Assembly (NCBI RefSeq): GCF_010730055.1
Contig: NZ_AP022575.1
Coordinates: 372,001-436,000, forward strand
Direction of reading: 5' to 3'
Length of the DNA: 64,000 nucleotides
Source: Mycobacterium shinjukuense
GTDB taxonomy: Bacteria; Actinomycetota; Actinomycetes; Mycobacteriales; Mycobacteriaceae
Both the position numbers and the translations under genes were made by a program. Positions 47,908 through 55,218 of the stretch are shown here, piece after piece; the stretch's first letter is position 1, and every line of letters begins with the position of its first letter. The notes under the pieces are model-generated. The model was not told where the DNA came from. It ran no database searches and saw nothing but the letters and a program-made list of their open reading frames with translations.

Positions 47908-50721
47908 TCAGCGCCAGGTGGTGCGAAGCTGGGTGGTGACCGACAGCGGGTTGTCGCCGCGGAACAGATCGAGGATGGCCAGTCCTTCGGGGGAATCCGC
48001 GGGCAGCTGCCGGGGTGGGCCGATGTGCCTTCGCCAGCACTGCAGCAGGCATTGCCGGCGGTCCTTGCGTCGCGCGAACCACTGCGGTACGGCGTGCCAG
48101 GCCACCGCGCCGGGCAGCGGTAGCCCGATGACCGCCCTGGCCGCGAACAGGGCCCGGGCAACGCGCGCGGTCGGCGGTGTGAGGATCTTGCGTCCGATGA
48201 GGTAGCGCGGTTCGGCCAGCGGCGCCAGCAGTTCGTCGAGGGCGGCGCTGAACCGCAGAGACTGCTCGGTGGGCACGCCGCCCAGCTCGCAGCGAATCCA
48301 GCCGTCGGGGTCGGAGCTGATCCGCAGCGCTTCGGATCCTTTCTCGGCACCGCCCGCGGCCTTGAGCGCATCCGCGACGACCGCGGCGAGTTGCTCGAGC
48401 GCGTTGGGGGCCTGGCGGAGGCGGCGGCTTTCGGCAACGGCGGCGGTTGCCAGCAGGCCGGCCCCTGCCGTCAGGACGCTACCGGCGGTGGTGGCACCCG
48501 CGAGCGGGCCCAGACCGGCGACGGCGGCCGTGGCGCCGGCGCCGGCGCCGATGAGCGACAGGGCGGCGACGGCGCCCCGGGCCAGCCGGACCGGACTGAG
48601 CCGTCCCGGAACCGGCGGGGTCAGCGCCGACGCCGCGATGCGTGGTGCGGCGATCCCCAGTGGCTGGCGGGACCGGACGCGGATGGTGACGACGTCGATG
48701 CCGTCGTATGGCTCACCGATTCGCCACCGGGCCCTCGCCTGTTCCCGTTCGGCGACCCGCTGCAGCGCCCGCGCGGTGATGGCGGGGGCGTCGGTCGCCG
48801 GGGGGCGGTAGGGCGACAGCGACGGGTCGCAATGCGTCACACCCGACTCGATGAGCCCCTGCGGGCTGGCCGCGTAGTACCCGTCGTGCTTGCGCACCAG
48901 GCGCAGGTAGTCGGCGTCCCCGCGGGGGTGTTCGGTGGTGAAACAGCAGACCGACCAGTTGTCCGCCACCTTGTCGCCGTCGCGGGGATCTTGGCGAATG
49001 GCGCGGCCGCGCATCTGCGTGATCGCCGCTTGCGTGGTGGCGCTGGTCAGGTCGATGGTGACGTTGACCGCCGGGCAGTCCCATCCTTCGCCGAGCAGGG
49101 CGCGGGTGCCGACCAGCACGCGAGCGCGTCCGGCCAGGAAGTATGCGGTAGCCAGCGCGACCCAGGTTCGGGGCGTGAAGCTGCCGTTGCCGCGCACCAC
49201 CCGTAGCCCGGGGTGCGGGTCGAACGGCTCGGTGATGACGGGTGCGCCGCGGTCGGCACAGAAGGCGCTCAGGTCGGCTTCGATCGCGGCGGGACAGGCG
49301 AAGGTTTGCCCGGTCACGAGCAGGGCGTGCAGTGGGACGCGGCGCCGGAGGTCGGACGCGGCCAGCATGGCGGTGACCAGTTGGGCCGAGCCGGACTGGT
49401 CGCTGACGGGCGCTTCCGATGTCGGCAGCGTGCCAGTCATCGATTCGAAGTCGCACAGCACCAGCGCCCGCATCCGCGCTCCGAGGACGGCGTGCTCGGT
49501 GTCGAGGATGTGGGCCGTCGCCGCGATTTTCGACTCGGACAGCGCGCACACCCGGTCCACCGGCGAGGTCGCAACCCGTACGCCGTTGCTGGTCAGCCGG
49601 TAGCCCAGGCCGGGGAGGACCCGCTTGATCGCGGTCAGCGCCTGCCCGTCGCGCGGATCCGGACTCTGTTGCAGGTGACCGAGGCTGAAGTCGGTCAAGA
49701 CGTTGACCCAATCTTGGGCGTCGGGAGGGACCCGGTGCTGCTCGCGGAGGCGGGCGCCGTCGGGTAGCGGGATCAGGCCGTCATAGGCGAAGCGCAGGGC
49801 GCTGCGCGCGAGGTCGGGTTCGGCGCGTTCGAACGTCGACCACGCGATCTGGTTGCCCGCTCGCGTCGAGCGATCCACGATCCGGGTGCGCAGCCACGCG
49901 GCCAGCGACATGCTGCCCAGCCGTTGGTCGACGAGTGCCAGCATGAGGTCGGCGAAGCGAGCCCGGTGGGTCGTGATCCAGGCCTGCTCCTCGAGGGTCG
50001 GTTCGGTCAGATAGACCAACTCTTGATAGGGCGCGAGATCGCCCTCTTTCACCAGCGCGGGTGTCGGGATCACGAAGTCGGCGGTGCCGAAGAGCTCATC
50101 GTGCAGGGTGCGCTGCCATGGGTTGAGCGCCGTCGGCGGGGTGGCGGTCAGACCGATCAGCGCGGTCTGCGGCCCGAGGACCGACGCCAACGCGCTGACC
50201 AGGGCACCCCACGTCGCCAGCAGGTGGTGACACTCGTCGAGCACCAGCGTCCACGGGCCCAAGCCCGCCGCCCGCTCGATCAGCGCCCGACCGTTCGGGT
50301 GCAGCAGCCCCAACAGGGCTTGCCGGTCGCGGCTGCGCAGCACTGCCCGTCGAACCGTCGCATCCGATTCGTCGTCGATGACCGCCAGAGACTGATAGGT
50401 CAGCACGTTCATTGCCGAGGTCAGGTCGCGCTCGGTCCCACACCGTGACACCGCCGGGTCCGTCGCCGGAAAGCTGTGATCCCAGGCGGCCGCCCACTGC
50501 GCCTGCACCGCCGTGTTGGGCACCAACACCAGGGTGCGGCGGCCCAACCGGCGCGCCGCTTCCAGCCCGATCAGCGTCTTCCCGGCACCGGGCGGCAGCA
50601 CCAGATAGCACCGGTTGTCGCCGGCGGCGACATCGGCGTCGAACGCGTCCAACGCTTGCCGTTGATATGCGCGCCAGGTGCCGGCGAAGCCTCGCGATTG
50701 CAGATCACGGCGAGGCTCCAC
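47908..50721 (-). CDS. Large SF2 DEAD/DEAH-type helicase (Rv1179c family)
   Basis: The protein has 937 residues from a GTG at 50721. Helicase motifs: Walker A LPPGAGKTLIGLEAA (~residue 44), motif II LDECHHLLATWG, motif III LTATPP, and in the second RecA domain VLVGTRALLGEGWDCPAVNV and the motif VI QMRGRAIRQDPRDG. Residues ~690-760 form an unusual Ala/Gly-rich hydrophobic stretch (LGPLAGATTAGSVLTAGAGL) that could insert in a membrane or pack as a hairpin, followed by an unassigned C-terminal domain. Such XPB/ResIII-like ATPases may act in DNA restriction or repair. The true role is unknown. Confidence 0.88.
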   Translation of the reverse strand: MEPRRDLQSRGFAGTWRAYQRQALDAFDADVAAGDNRCYLVLPPGAGKTLIGLEAARRLGRRTLVLVPNTAVQAQWAAAWDHSFPATDPAVSRCGTERDLTSAMNVLTYQSLAVIDDESDATVRRAVLRSRDRQALLGLLHPNGRALIERAAGLGPWTLVLDECHHLLATWGALVSALASVLGPQTALIGLTATPPTALNPWQRTLHDELFGTADFVIPTPALVKEGDLAPYQELVYLTEPTLEEQAWITTHRARFADLMLALVDQRLGSMSLAAWLRTRIVDRSTRAGNQIAWSTFERAEPDLARSALRFAYDGLIPLPDGARLREQHRVPPDAQDWVNVLTDFSLGHLQQSPDPRDGQALTAIKRVLPGLGYRLTSNGVRVATSPVDRVCALSESKIAATAHILDTEHAVLGARMRALVLCDFESMTGTLPTSEAPVSDQSGSAQLVTAMLAASDLRRRVPLHALLVTGQTFACPAAIEADLSAFCADRGAPVITEPFDPHPGLRVVRGNGSFTPRTWVALATAYFLAGRARVLVGTRALLGEGWDCPAVNVTIDLTSATTQAAITQMRGRAIRQDPRDGDKVADNWSVCCFTTEHPRGDADYLRLVRKHDGYYAASPQGLIESGVTHCDPSLSPYRPPATDAPAITARALQRVAEREQARARWRIGEPYDGIDVVTIRVRSRQPLGIAAPRIAASALTPPVPGRLSPVRLARGAVAALSLIGAGAGATAAVAGLGPLAGATTAGSVLTAGAGLLATAAVAESRRLRQAPNALEQLAAVVADALKAAGGAEKGSEALRISSDPDGWIRCELGGVPTEQSLRFSAALDELLAPLAEPRYLIGRKILTPPTARVARALFAARAVIGLPLPGAVAWHAVPQWFARRKDRRQCLLQCWRRHIGPPRQLPADSPEGLAILDLFRGDNPLSVTTQLRTTWR

Positions 50722-50808
50722 GGTGGCTCACCTTAGCGGGGAGGTGCGCGGTGCCCACCGAGCCCAGCCAGGCAGCGTTCACCGGGCGTTCCAGTCAGAC
50801 CAAGGGAG

Positions 50809-50822
50809 TAGCACATGTGCTA
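50809..50822. promoter_or_regulatory. 14-bp palindrome, candidate VapB operator
   Basis: TAGCACATGTGCTA is a perfect 14-bp palindrome ending inside the -10 box TATCCT (50821-50826) of the vapBC operon. Binding of the VapBC complex here would block RNA polymerase, the usual autoregulation of these modules. The -10 is spaced 6 nt from an in-frame GTG at 50833, so a leaderless start there is also possible. Confidence 0.55.
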
Positions 50823-50829
50823 TCCTCGC

Positions 50830-51081
50830 ATGGTGGATGTTGTTGGGCTGCGTGAGCTGCGCCAGAATGCCTCCGATCTCGTCCGGCGCGCCGAGGACGG
50901 TGAGGAAATCACCATTACCGTGGCGGGCCGGCCGGGGGCTCGCCTGGTGCCCGCCGCCCCTCGAACCTGGAGGCGGTGGGTCGACGTGGCCGAACTGTTC
51001 GCCGGGTCCGCAGATCCCGCCTGGGACGGCGACCGTGCGGCGCTCGAAAACGACGTGCGCGACCCGTGGGCGATGACGTGA
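50830..51081 (+). CDS. VapB-type antitoxin (Phd/YefM-like)
   Basis: The protein has 83 residues from the ATG at 50830, with the alternative GTG at 50833. The N-terminal DNA-binding part reads VVGLRELRQNASDLVRRAED, then EEITITVAGRPGARLVPA. The C-terminal tail (WRRWVDVAELFAGSADPAWD, then DVRDPWAMT) would thread into the toxin. It overlaps vapC by 4 nt. This module lies right after the helicase gene, where H37Rv has the pks3 locus. Confidence 0.92.
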   Translation: MVDVVGLRELRQNASDLVRRAEDGEEITITVAGRPGARLVPAAPRTWRRWVDVAELFAGSADPAWDGDRAALENDVRDPWAMT

Positions 51082-51458
51082 AAGCGATCCTCGACACCAG
51101 CGTCGTGATCGCTACGGACATCGCGCACCTTGAAGGCGAGTTGGCCATCAGCGCAATCACATTGGCCGAACTGCACTTCGGGGTCCTGGTCGCTAAGCAA
51201 CAAAAGGTGCGTGCCGAGCGGCTGCGCCGTCTGCTGCTGCTGCAGCGCACGTTTGACGCGCTGCCGCTGGATGAAGCCGTGGCAGCGAGCTATGGCCAGC
51301 TGGCGGCGGCCGTCGTCGACGCGGGACGTCAGCCGAGGGCACGATCGATGGACCTGCTGATTGCGGCCACCGCCCACGCGCATTCGGCCCGGCTTTACAC
51401 GCGCAACGCCGACGACTTCGACGGCCTCGCCGACCTCGTCGATGTCGTCGCCGTCTGA
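51078..51458 (+). CDS. VapC-type toxin, PIN-domain ribonuclease
   Basis: The protein has 126 residues from a GTG overlapping the vapB stop (GTGA). The PIN acidic residues are all present: Asp in AILDTSVVIA, Glu in ITLAELHFGV, Asp in RSMDLLIAATAHA and Asp in YTRNADDFDGL. It is expected to cleave RNA in a Mg-dependent way and to be neutralised by the preceding antitoxin. It looks intact. Confidence 0.92.
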   Translation: MKAILDTSVVIATDIAHLEGELAISAITLAELHFGVLVAKQQKVRAERLRRLLLLQRTFDALPLDEAVAASYGQLAAAVVDAGRQPRARSMDLLIAATAHAHSARLYTRNADDFDGLADLVDVVAV

Positions 51459-51599
51459 TTTCGGACCAGGAAGCCAGACACCCGGGCCAGCCAGCGTCCA
51501 CATTGGCTGATCAACCGCGTCAATCCAGTTACGCTGGTTAACCATTGGCGCGGTGACCACCACGCCCGAGGGCGGCGGAAGGACAGCTGTGCGGCGACT

Positions 51600-51805
51600 G
51601 GCAGCAATTTTGGTGTCCGTGGTGGAGCGGTCGAAAGGCCTTTTCCGCCAGCCGATGTAGCACGATCGAGTCCCTGTCGGCGGGAAACGGCAAGACTGGT
51701 CGCTCCGGCTCAGCGACAACCTCGCGGATGATGTGCACCGCCTCGGTCGTCCAGCGGCCGCAGTTCGGCGACGCACCGTGGGTCGGTCGGAGCGGTTGGG
51801 CTCAT
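51600..51805 (-). pseudogene. Relic of cysD (sulfate adenylyltransferase subunit 2), N-terminal part only
   Basis: An ATG at 51805 overlaps the stf0 stop by 4 nt (ATGA) and reads MSPTAPTDPRCVAELRPLDD. A one-base shift at about 51747 then gives TEAVHIIREVVAEPERPVLP, FPADRDSIVLHR, LAEKAFRP. This matches the CysD N-terminus (HVIREVAAEFERPVLLF, SGGKDSIVMLHL, KAFRP), but the PP-loop SGGKDS is degraded to PADRDS. Similarity fades near 51600, and about 250 residues of CysD are missing. CysD helps make APS/PAPS, the donor for the adjacent sulfotransferase. The remaining bases to 51458 show no recognisable gene. Confidence 0.75.
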
Positions 51806-52605
51806 GTCGGCAGCCCCTCCCTTTCGGCGTCCGCGCGGTAGCGGTCCACCCATTCGTCGGAGCGCTGATCGGCCTGGCGCTCCAGCACCGGTTGCGGCGC
51901 CAGTCGCGGGTCCAGCCCGAGCTCCTCGAGAATGCTGGCCACCACCTGAGTCAGGTTGCGCCACAACACCGGATATGCGACCTCCATCGGTTTGATGGCT
52001 TCCTCGGCAAACCAGTTTCGCCAACCTTGCTCCTGGCCGCGCAGCATGGTGACGATGTGAGCGATGGCCCCGGCATGGTAGACGGCGCGGGCATCACGAG
52101 CGGGTTCGGGTCTGCCCCGCCACACCCGTGTCTGCACCGCTCGCCAGAACGACACCGCCTGCGATACCACATCGGGTCGATAGACGTAGACAAGGAGCGG
52201 ATCCTCGCCGACCACATCGCGGATCGCCGCCAACAGGCCGTCGCCGGAGCTGTTGGGGAGTTCGCGGGCACGGTTGCGCAGCAGCGGCGTCTGATTCCAC
52301 ATCAGCTTGCCACCCCATACCCCATTTGGTGTTCTGCCGACCGTGCGGATGTAGTCGCGCCAGATCTCTGCCGGCGCAAGGTCCGGCTTTCCTTCGTCCA
52401 ACGGGTCCAGCAGGCGCAGGATCGACTCGTCCTCGACGCCGGCGAACCATTCCCGTGGTTGTGGGGCCTGGCTGGTGGCGGGCAGATACTGGAAGAATTC
52501 CTGTGGCTCGCCGGCCACGCCGGTCGCGCGCAGCGACTCGACCAGCAGCGTGCTGCCGCTGCGCTGGGAGGCCAGCACCAGGTATGCCCTCGGGCGATCT
52601 GCCAC
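51802..52605 (-). CDS. Stf0-family sulfotransferase (trehalose 2-sulfotransferase-like)
   Basis: The protein has 267 residues from a GTG at 52605, the same length as Stf0 (Rv0295c) of H37Rv. The PAPS-binding 5'-phosphosulfate loop is LVLASQRSGSTLLVESLRAT. Further Stf0 features are GEPQEFFQYLP, NGVWGGKLMWNQ, YRPDVVSQAVSFWRAVQT and the C-terminal ERQADQRSDEWVDRYRADAE. Stf0 sulfates trehalose at C2, the first step toward sulfolipids. The gene is intact, but its operon partner cysD is a relic. Whether another stf0 exists elsewhere cannot be seen. Confidence 0.92.
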   Translation of the reverse strand: MADRPRAYLVLASQRSGSTLLVESLRATGVAGEPQEFFQYLPATSQAPQPREWFAGVEDESILRLLDPLDEGKPDLAPAEIWRDYIRTVGRTPNGVWGGKLMWNQTPLLRNRARELPNSSGDGLLAAIRDVVGEDPLLVYVYRPDVVSQAVSFWRAVQTRVWRGRPEPARDARAVYHAGAIAHIVTMLRGQEQGWRNWFAEEAIKPMEVAYPVLWRNLTQVVASILEELGLDPRLAPQPVLERQADQRSDEWVDRYRADAEREGLPT

Positions 52606-52679
52606 TCGAAAAGCCTAGAACGCTGGGGGTTGGTTGCGCGGGGGACGGTTTCTCGCGGCGGTTTTCGGGGCGCCCGGCT

Positions 52680-53075
52680 TCATAGCGCAATGATCTGCAG
52701 TATTGGTTCTAGACCGGTGAAGTCATGGGCATTGCGCGTGGCCAATGCCGCGCGGTCGGCGACGGCGATTGCCGCGATCATGAGGTCGACACGCCGACGC
52801 CCACCGGGAACGCGTCCGGCGGTGGCGACGGTAGTGCATAGTTCCCGATATATGTCGGCCTCACGTTGGGTGAACGGGAGACCTTCGCCGAAGGTGCTGC
52901 GCAGCTGTACCAGCGCGATCCGCGCGCGAGCGGCGATTTGCTCATCGGGATGCGTTGTGCCCTCACTAAATTCAGCGAATGCGATAGCAGAGATGAATAG
53001 CCGATGGTCGCCGGGTGGCAAGAGTTCCCAACGGGGTTGCTGGACCAGGAGGTTGGTGTCGAGGTGGATTCGCAT
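52680..53075 (-). CDS. VapC-type toxin, PIN-domain ribonuclease (second module)
   Basis: The protein has 131 residues from the ATG at 53075, immediately after the antitoxin stop (TAAATG). PIN residues: Asp in IHLDTNLLVQQP, Glu in AIAFAEFSEG, Asp in GRRRVDLMIAAIAVAD and Asp in ATRNAHDFTGL. It is complete and probably active. This module is oriented opposite to the first vapBC, with the sulfotransferase between them. Confidence 0.92.
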   Translation of the reverse strand: MRIHLDTNLLVQQPRWELLPPGDHRLFISAIAFAEFSEGTTHPDEQIAARARIALVQLRSTFGEGLPFTQREADIYRELCTTVATAGRVPGGRRRVDLMIAAIAVADRAALATRNAHDFTGLEPILQIIAL

Positions 53076-53357
53076 TTACTCACCGACGCGGCCGGCTTGG
53101 TCGCGTCCACGTTCCACGATCTGCAGGAGCGCATCTTCGTAGCCCGGCGGCCGCGGCTGATCATAGATTCCCGATCGTGTGATCAGGTCGGGCGTCGTTC
53201 CCGTTGGTGGGCCCGGTTCTGTCCGCGACGGGTACTTGGTGATGATCACGCCCGTGTCCTGGCCGTGGTTGGTGACCCGGTAGCTGACCCCGTTCTCGGC
53301 CGCCGCGATGACCTGCGAGGCGTTCTGACGTAGCTCACGGATTCCCACTGTCTCCAT
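53076..53357 (-). CDS. VapB-type antitoxin (second module)
   Basis: The protein has 93 residues from the ATG at 53357. It has a Phd/YefM-like N-terminus (METVGIRELRQNASQVIAAA, then SYRVTNHGQDTGVIITKYPS) and a C-terminal toxin-binding tail (GYEDALLQIVERGRDQAGRV). A TATGCT box about 15 nt upstream, within CTACAAATATGCTACAGTAG, may be both promoter and operator. The toxin starts directly after its stop. Confidence 0.92.
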   Translation of the reverse strand: METVGIRELRQNASQVIAAAENGVSYRVTNHGQDTGVIITKYPSRTEPGPPTGTTPDLITRSGIYDQPRPPGYEDALLQIVERGRDQAGRVGE

Positions 53358-53546
53358 CCATCTACTGTAGCATATTTGTAGTCCAAATGTTGCACATATC
53401 CACGGCCGGTGAAGGCTCCACGGCCTGGTTGACGGCCCCGGCCAAGGCCAAGCCCACAGTCGCGGTCGCGGAAACTGCCCGGCAAACGATCGAATCGGTT
53501 GACCACCAGATACATTCGGTCTCACGTAGTGTTGCCAACGATAACC

Positions 53547-55136
53547 TCAGCGCCGATCGCAGGCCCGCAGGCCCAGCGAGAAGAGCAGCCGCACATCGGG
53601 ATCGGCCAACGAGGTGGACAACAGCTGCTCGACCCGCCGCACCCGGTAGCGGACGGTGTTGGGATGCACCCGCAGCGTCCGCGCGGCGGCGCCGACGTCG
53701 CCGAAGCTGTCCAGGTAGACGCGCAGGGTTTCGGCCAGCACCGGATCGTGCGTGCACAGCTCGCGGACCCGCGGGTCGACACGTCGCGCATCGGCAGCGA
53801 CCGAGGTGACGATTTCGTCGAGCAGCACCGTGGTGCGCGCCTCGTCCAGCGACGTCACCCGTCCGAAAGAGCTCGGATGCCGTTCTGCGCTGTCGAGCAC
53901 CCGGTCCACCTCGATGCGCGCCGACTCGACCGCGCTCAGTCCGGCGACCGGAGCGGCGATGGCTGCCCGCAGATCCACATCCAGCTCGGCACGCAGGGTG
54001 CCGATGATTCCGCGGACCCAGGACCTGACCGACCGGGCTCCAGCGGTCTGCGGCAGCAGCACATACACCCGCGAGCCTTTCGATGCGACCTGAGCGTCAC
54101 GGCGAAAAGCGCTGGCGCTCAATGCCAAGACATCGGCCAGCCGGGCATGACGCGCCCCGGCGGCTACCGTGTCGAAGCCGATCACCGCGGCGCTGCCGGT
54201 GGTGGCGAGGCCGAGTTCTCGGCCGATGAGCTCCTCGTCGCCGGGTTCGCCGTCGGCCAGGCCCAGCAGTTGCGCCACCCGCCGCGCATGCGTGGACGGC
54301 CGGGTCGCCAGCCGCGCCATGATCCGGGCGGCCAGCACCGCCGCGCCGCGCAGCACCTCGTCGGCGTCGTCGGCCAGCGGTTGTGCGCCCTGCTGGACCC
54401 AGATGGCGCCGACGAACACCGACGGCCGCCGGGCGCCGGTCGACGGTTGATGAATGCCGATCGCCAGTCGCGGGCGCAGGCCCAACTCGGGGCGCTCGGC
54501 CACCCGCACCACCTTGGCGTCGGCGCGCAGGGCATCGAAGATGCCCCATTGAGCGATCCACTCCAGGTGCTCGGGTGGGCCGGCCCGACCCAGGATGGAA
54601 AGCCGGCGCAGCTCGTCGGCTTCGTCGTTGGAGGCCGAATAGGCCAGCACGTGCGACTGGGCGTCTTCGATGCTGACCATGCCGTGGATGCGGTCGGCCA
54701 CCGACTGCGCCAGGCCGAACAGATCGGCGCCGGAGTCCTCGGTCGCCTGGTCGCGGTGATGCTCCAACACGTGATTGACCAGCCGGTAGAGCCGCTCCCA
54801 GCGGGCCCGCGGTTCGACGGCCACCACCGCCGAGCCGGCCCGGACGGCCCTGGCCACCAGCGAGTCCGACGGGCGCTTGATGAAGATCGCCACCGGCGCC
54901 CGTTCACGTGCCTGATTGTCGACCCAGCGCGCCGCCTCGTCGTCGGTGATCCCGAGCAGGAAGAAGACGTCGGCCGAGCTGGCCGCGGCCGCCAGGCCCA
55001 GCCGCACATCGTCGGAATCGATGAGCGCCGCCGACGTCACCGGGAGGTCCAGGCCGCGCGGGGCATCCACCAGGCTGACCAGGGTCGCGTCCAGCGCCAG
55101 CAGCAACTTGCCCAGCCCGACACCAGCCACATGCAT
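53547..55136 (-). CDS. pruC: PruC, PucR-family activator of proline catabolism (Rv1186c)
   Basis: The protein has 529 residues from the ATG at 55136. The N-terminal PucR domain (LLLALDATLVSLVDAPRGLD, DVFFLLGITDDEAARWVDNQ) is followed by a GAF-like middle part and the C-terminal HTH_30 (LRVYLDSFGDVGAAARTLRV, HPNTVRYRVRRVEQLL). It is divergent from pruA-pruB, and in mycobacteria the Rv1186c product activates these genes. The 82-bp shared region has an inverted ATTGT / ACAAT pair that could be its site. Confidence 0.92.
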   Translation of the reverse strand: MHVAGVGLGKLLLALDATLVSLVDAPRGLDLPVTSAALIDSDDVRLGLAAAASSADVFFLLGITDDEAARWVDNQARERAPVAIFIKRPSDSLVARAVRAGSAVVAVEPRARWERLYRLVNHVLEHHRDQATEDSGADLFGLAQSVADRIHGMVSIEDAQSHVLAYSASNDEADELRRLSILGRAGPPEHLEWIAQWGIFDALRADAKVVRVAERPELGLRPRLAIGIHQPSTGARRPSVFVGAIWVQQGAQPLADDADEVLRGAAVLAARIMARLATRPSTHARRVAQLLGLADGEPGDEELIGRELGLATTGSAAVIGFDTVAAGARHARLADVLALSASAFRRDAQVASKGSRVYVLLPQTAGARSVRSWVRGIIGTLRAELDVDLRAAIAAPVAGLSAVESARIEVDRVLDSAERHPSSFGRVTSLDEARTTVLLDEIVTSVAADARRVDPRVRELCTHDPVLAETLRVYLDSFGDVGAAARTLRVHPNTVRYRVRRVEQLLSTSLADPDVRLLFSLGLRACDRR

Positions 55137-55218
55137 TGTCCAATTCTACTAATGGATCAGCACAATCTTGTCTGAACGGCCAACCGATCGAGGTGCCCGC
55201 CCGGGGATCCTGGCAGGC

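Noticed and set aside
46707..48437. 576-residue minus-strand frame spanning the aminotransferase
   Set aside because: It runs antisense through a clear PLP enzyme and across a strong terminator; its composition is that of a high-GC shadow.
53358..53546. Possible small gene between vapB and pruC
   Set aside because: Both strands give moderately plausible short frames, but none has a ribosome site or recognisable family.
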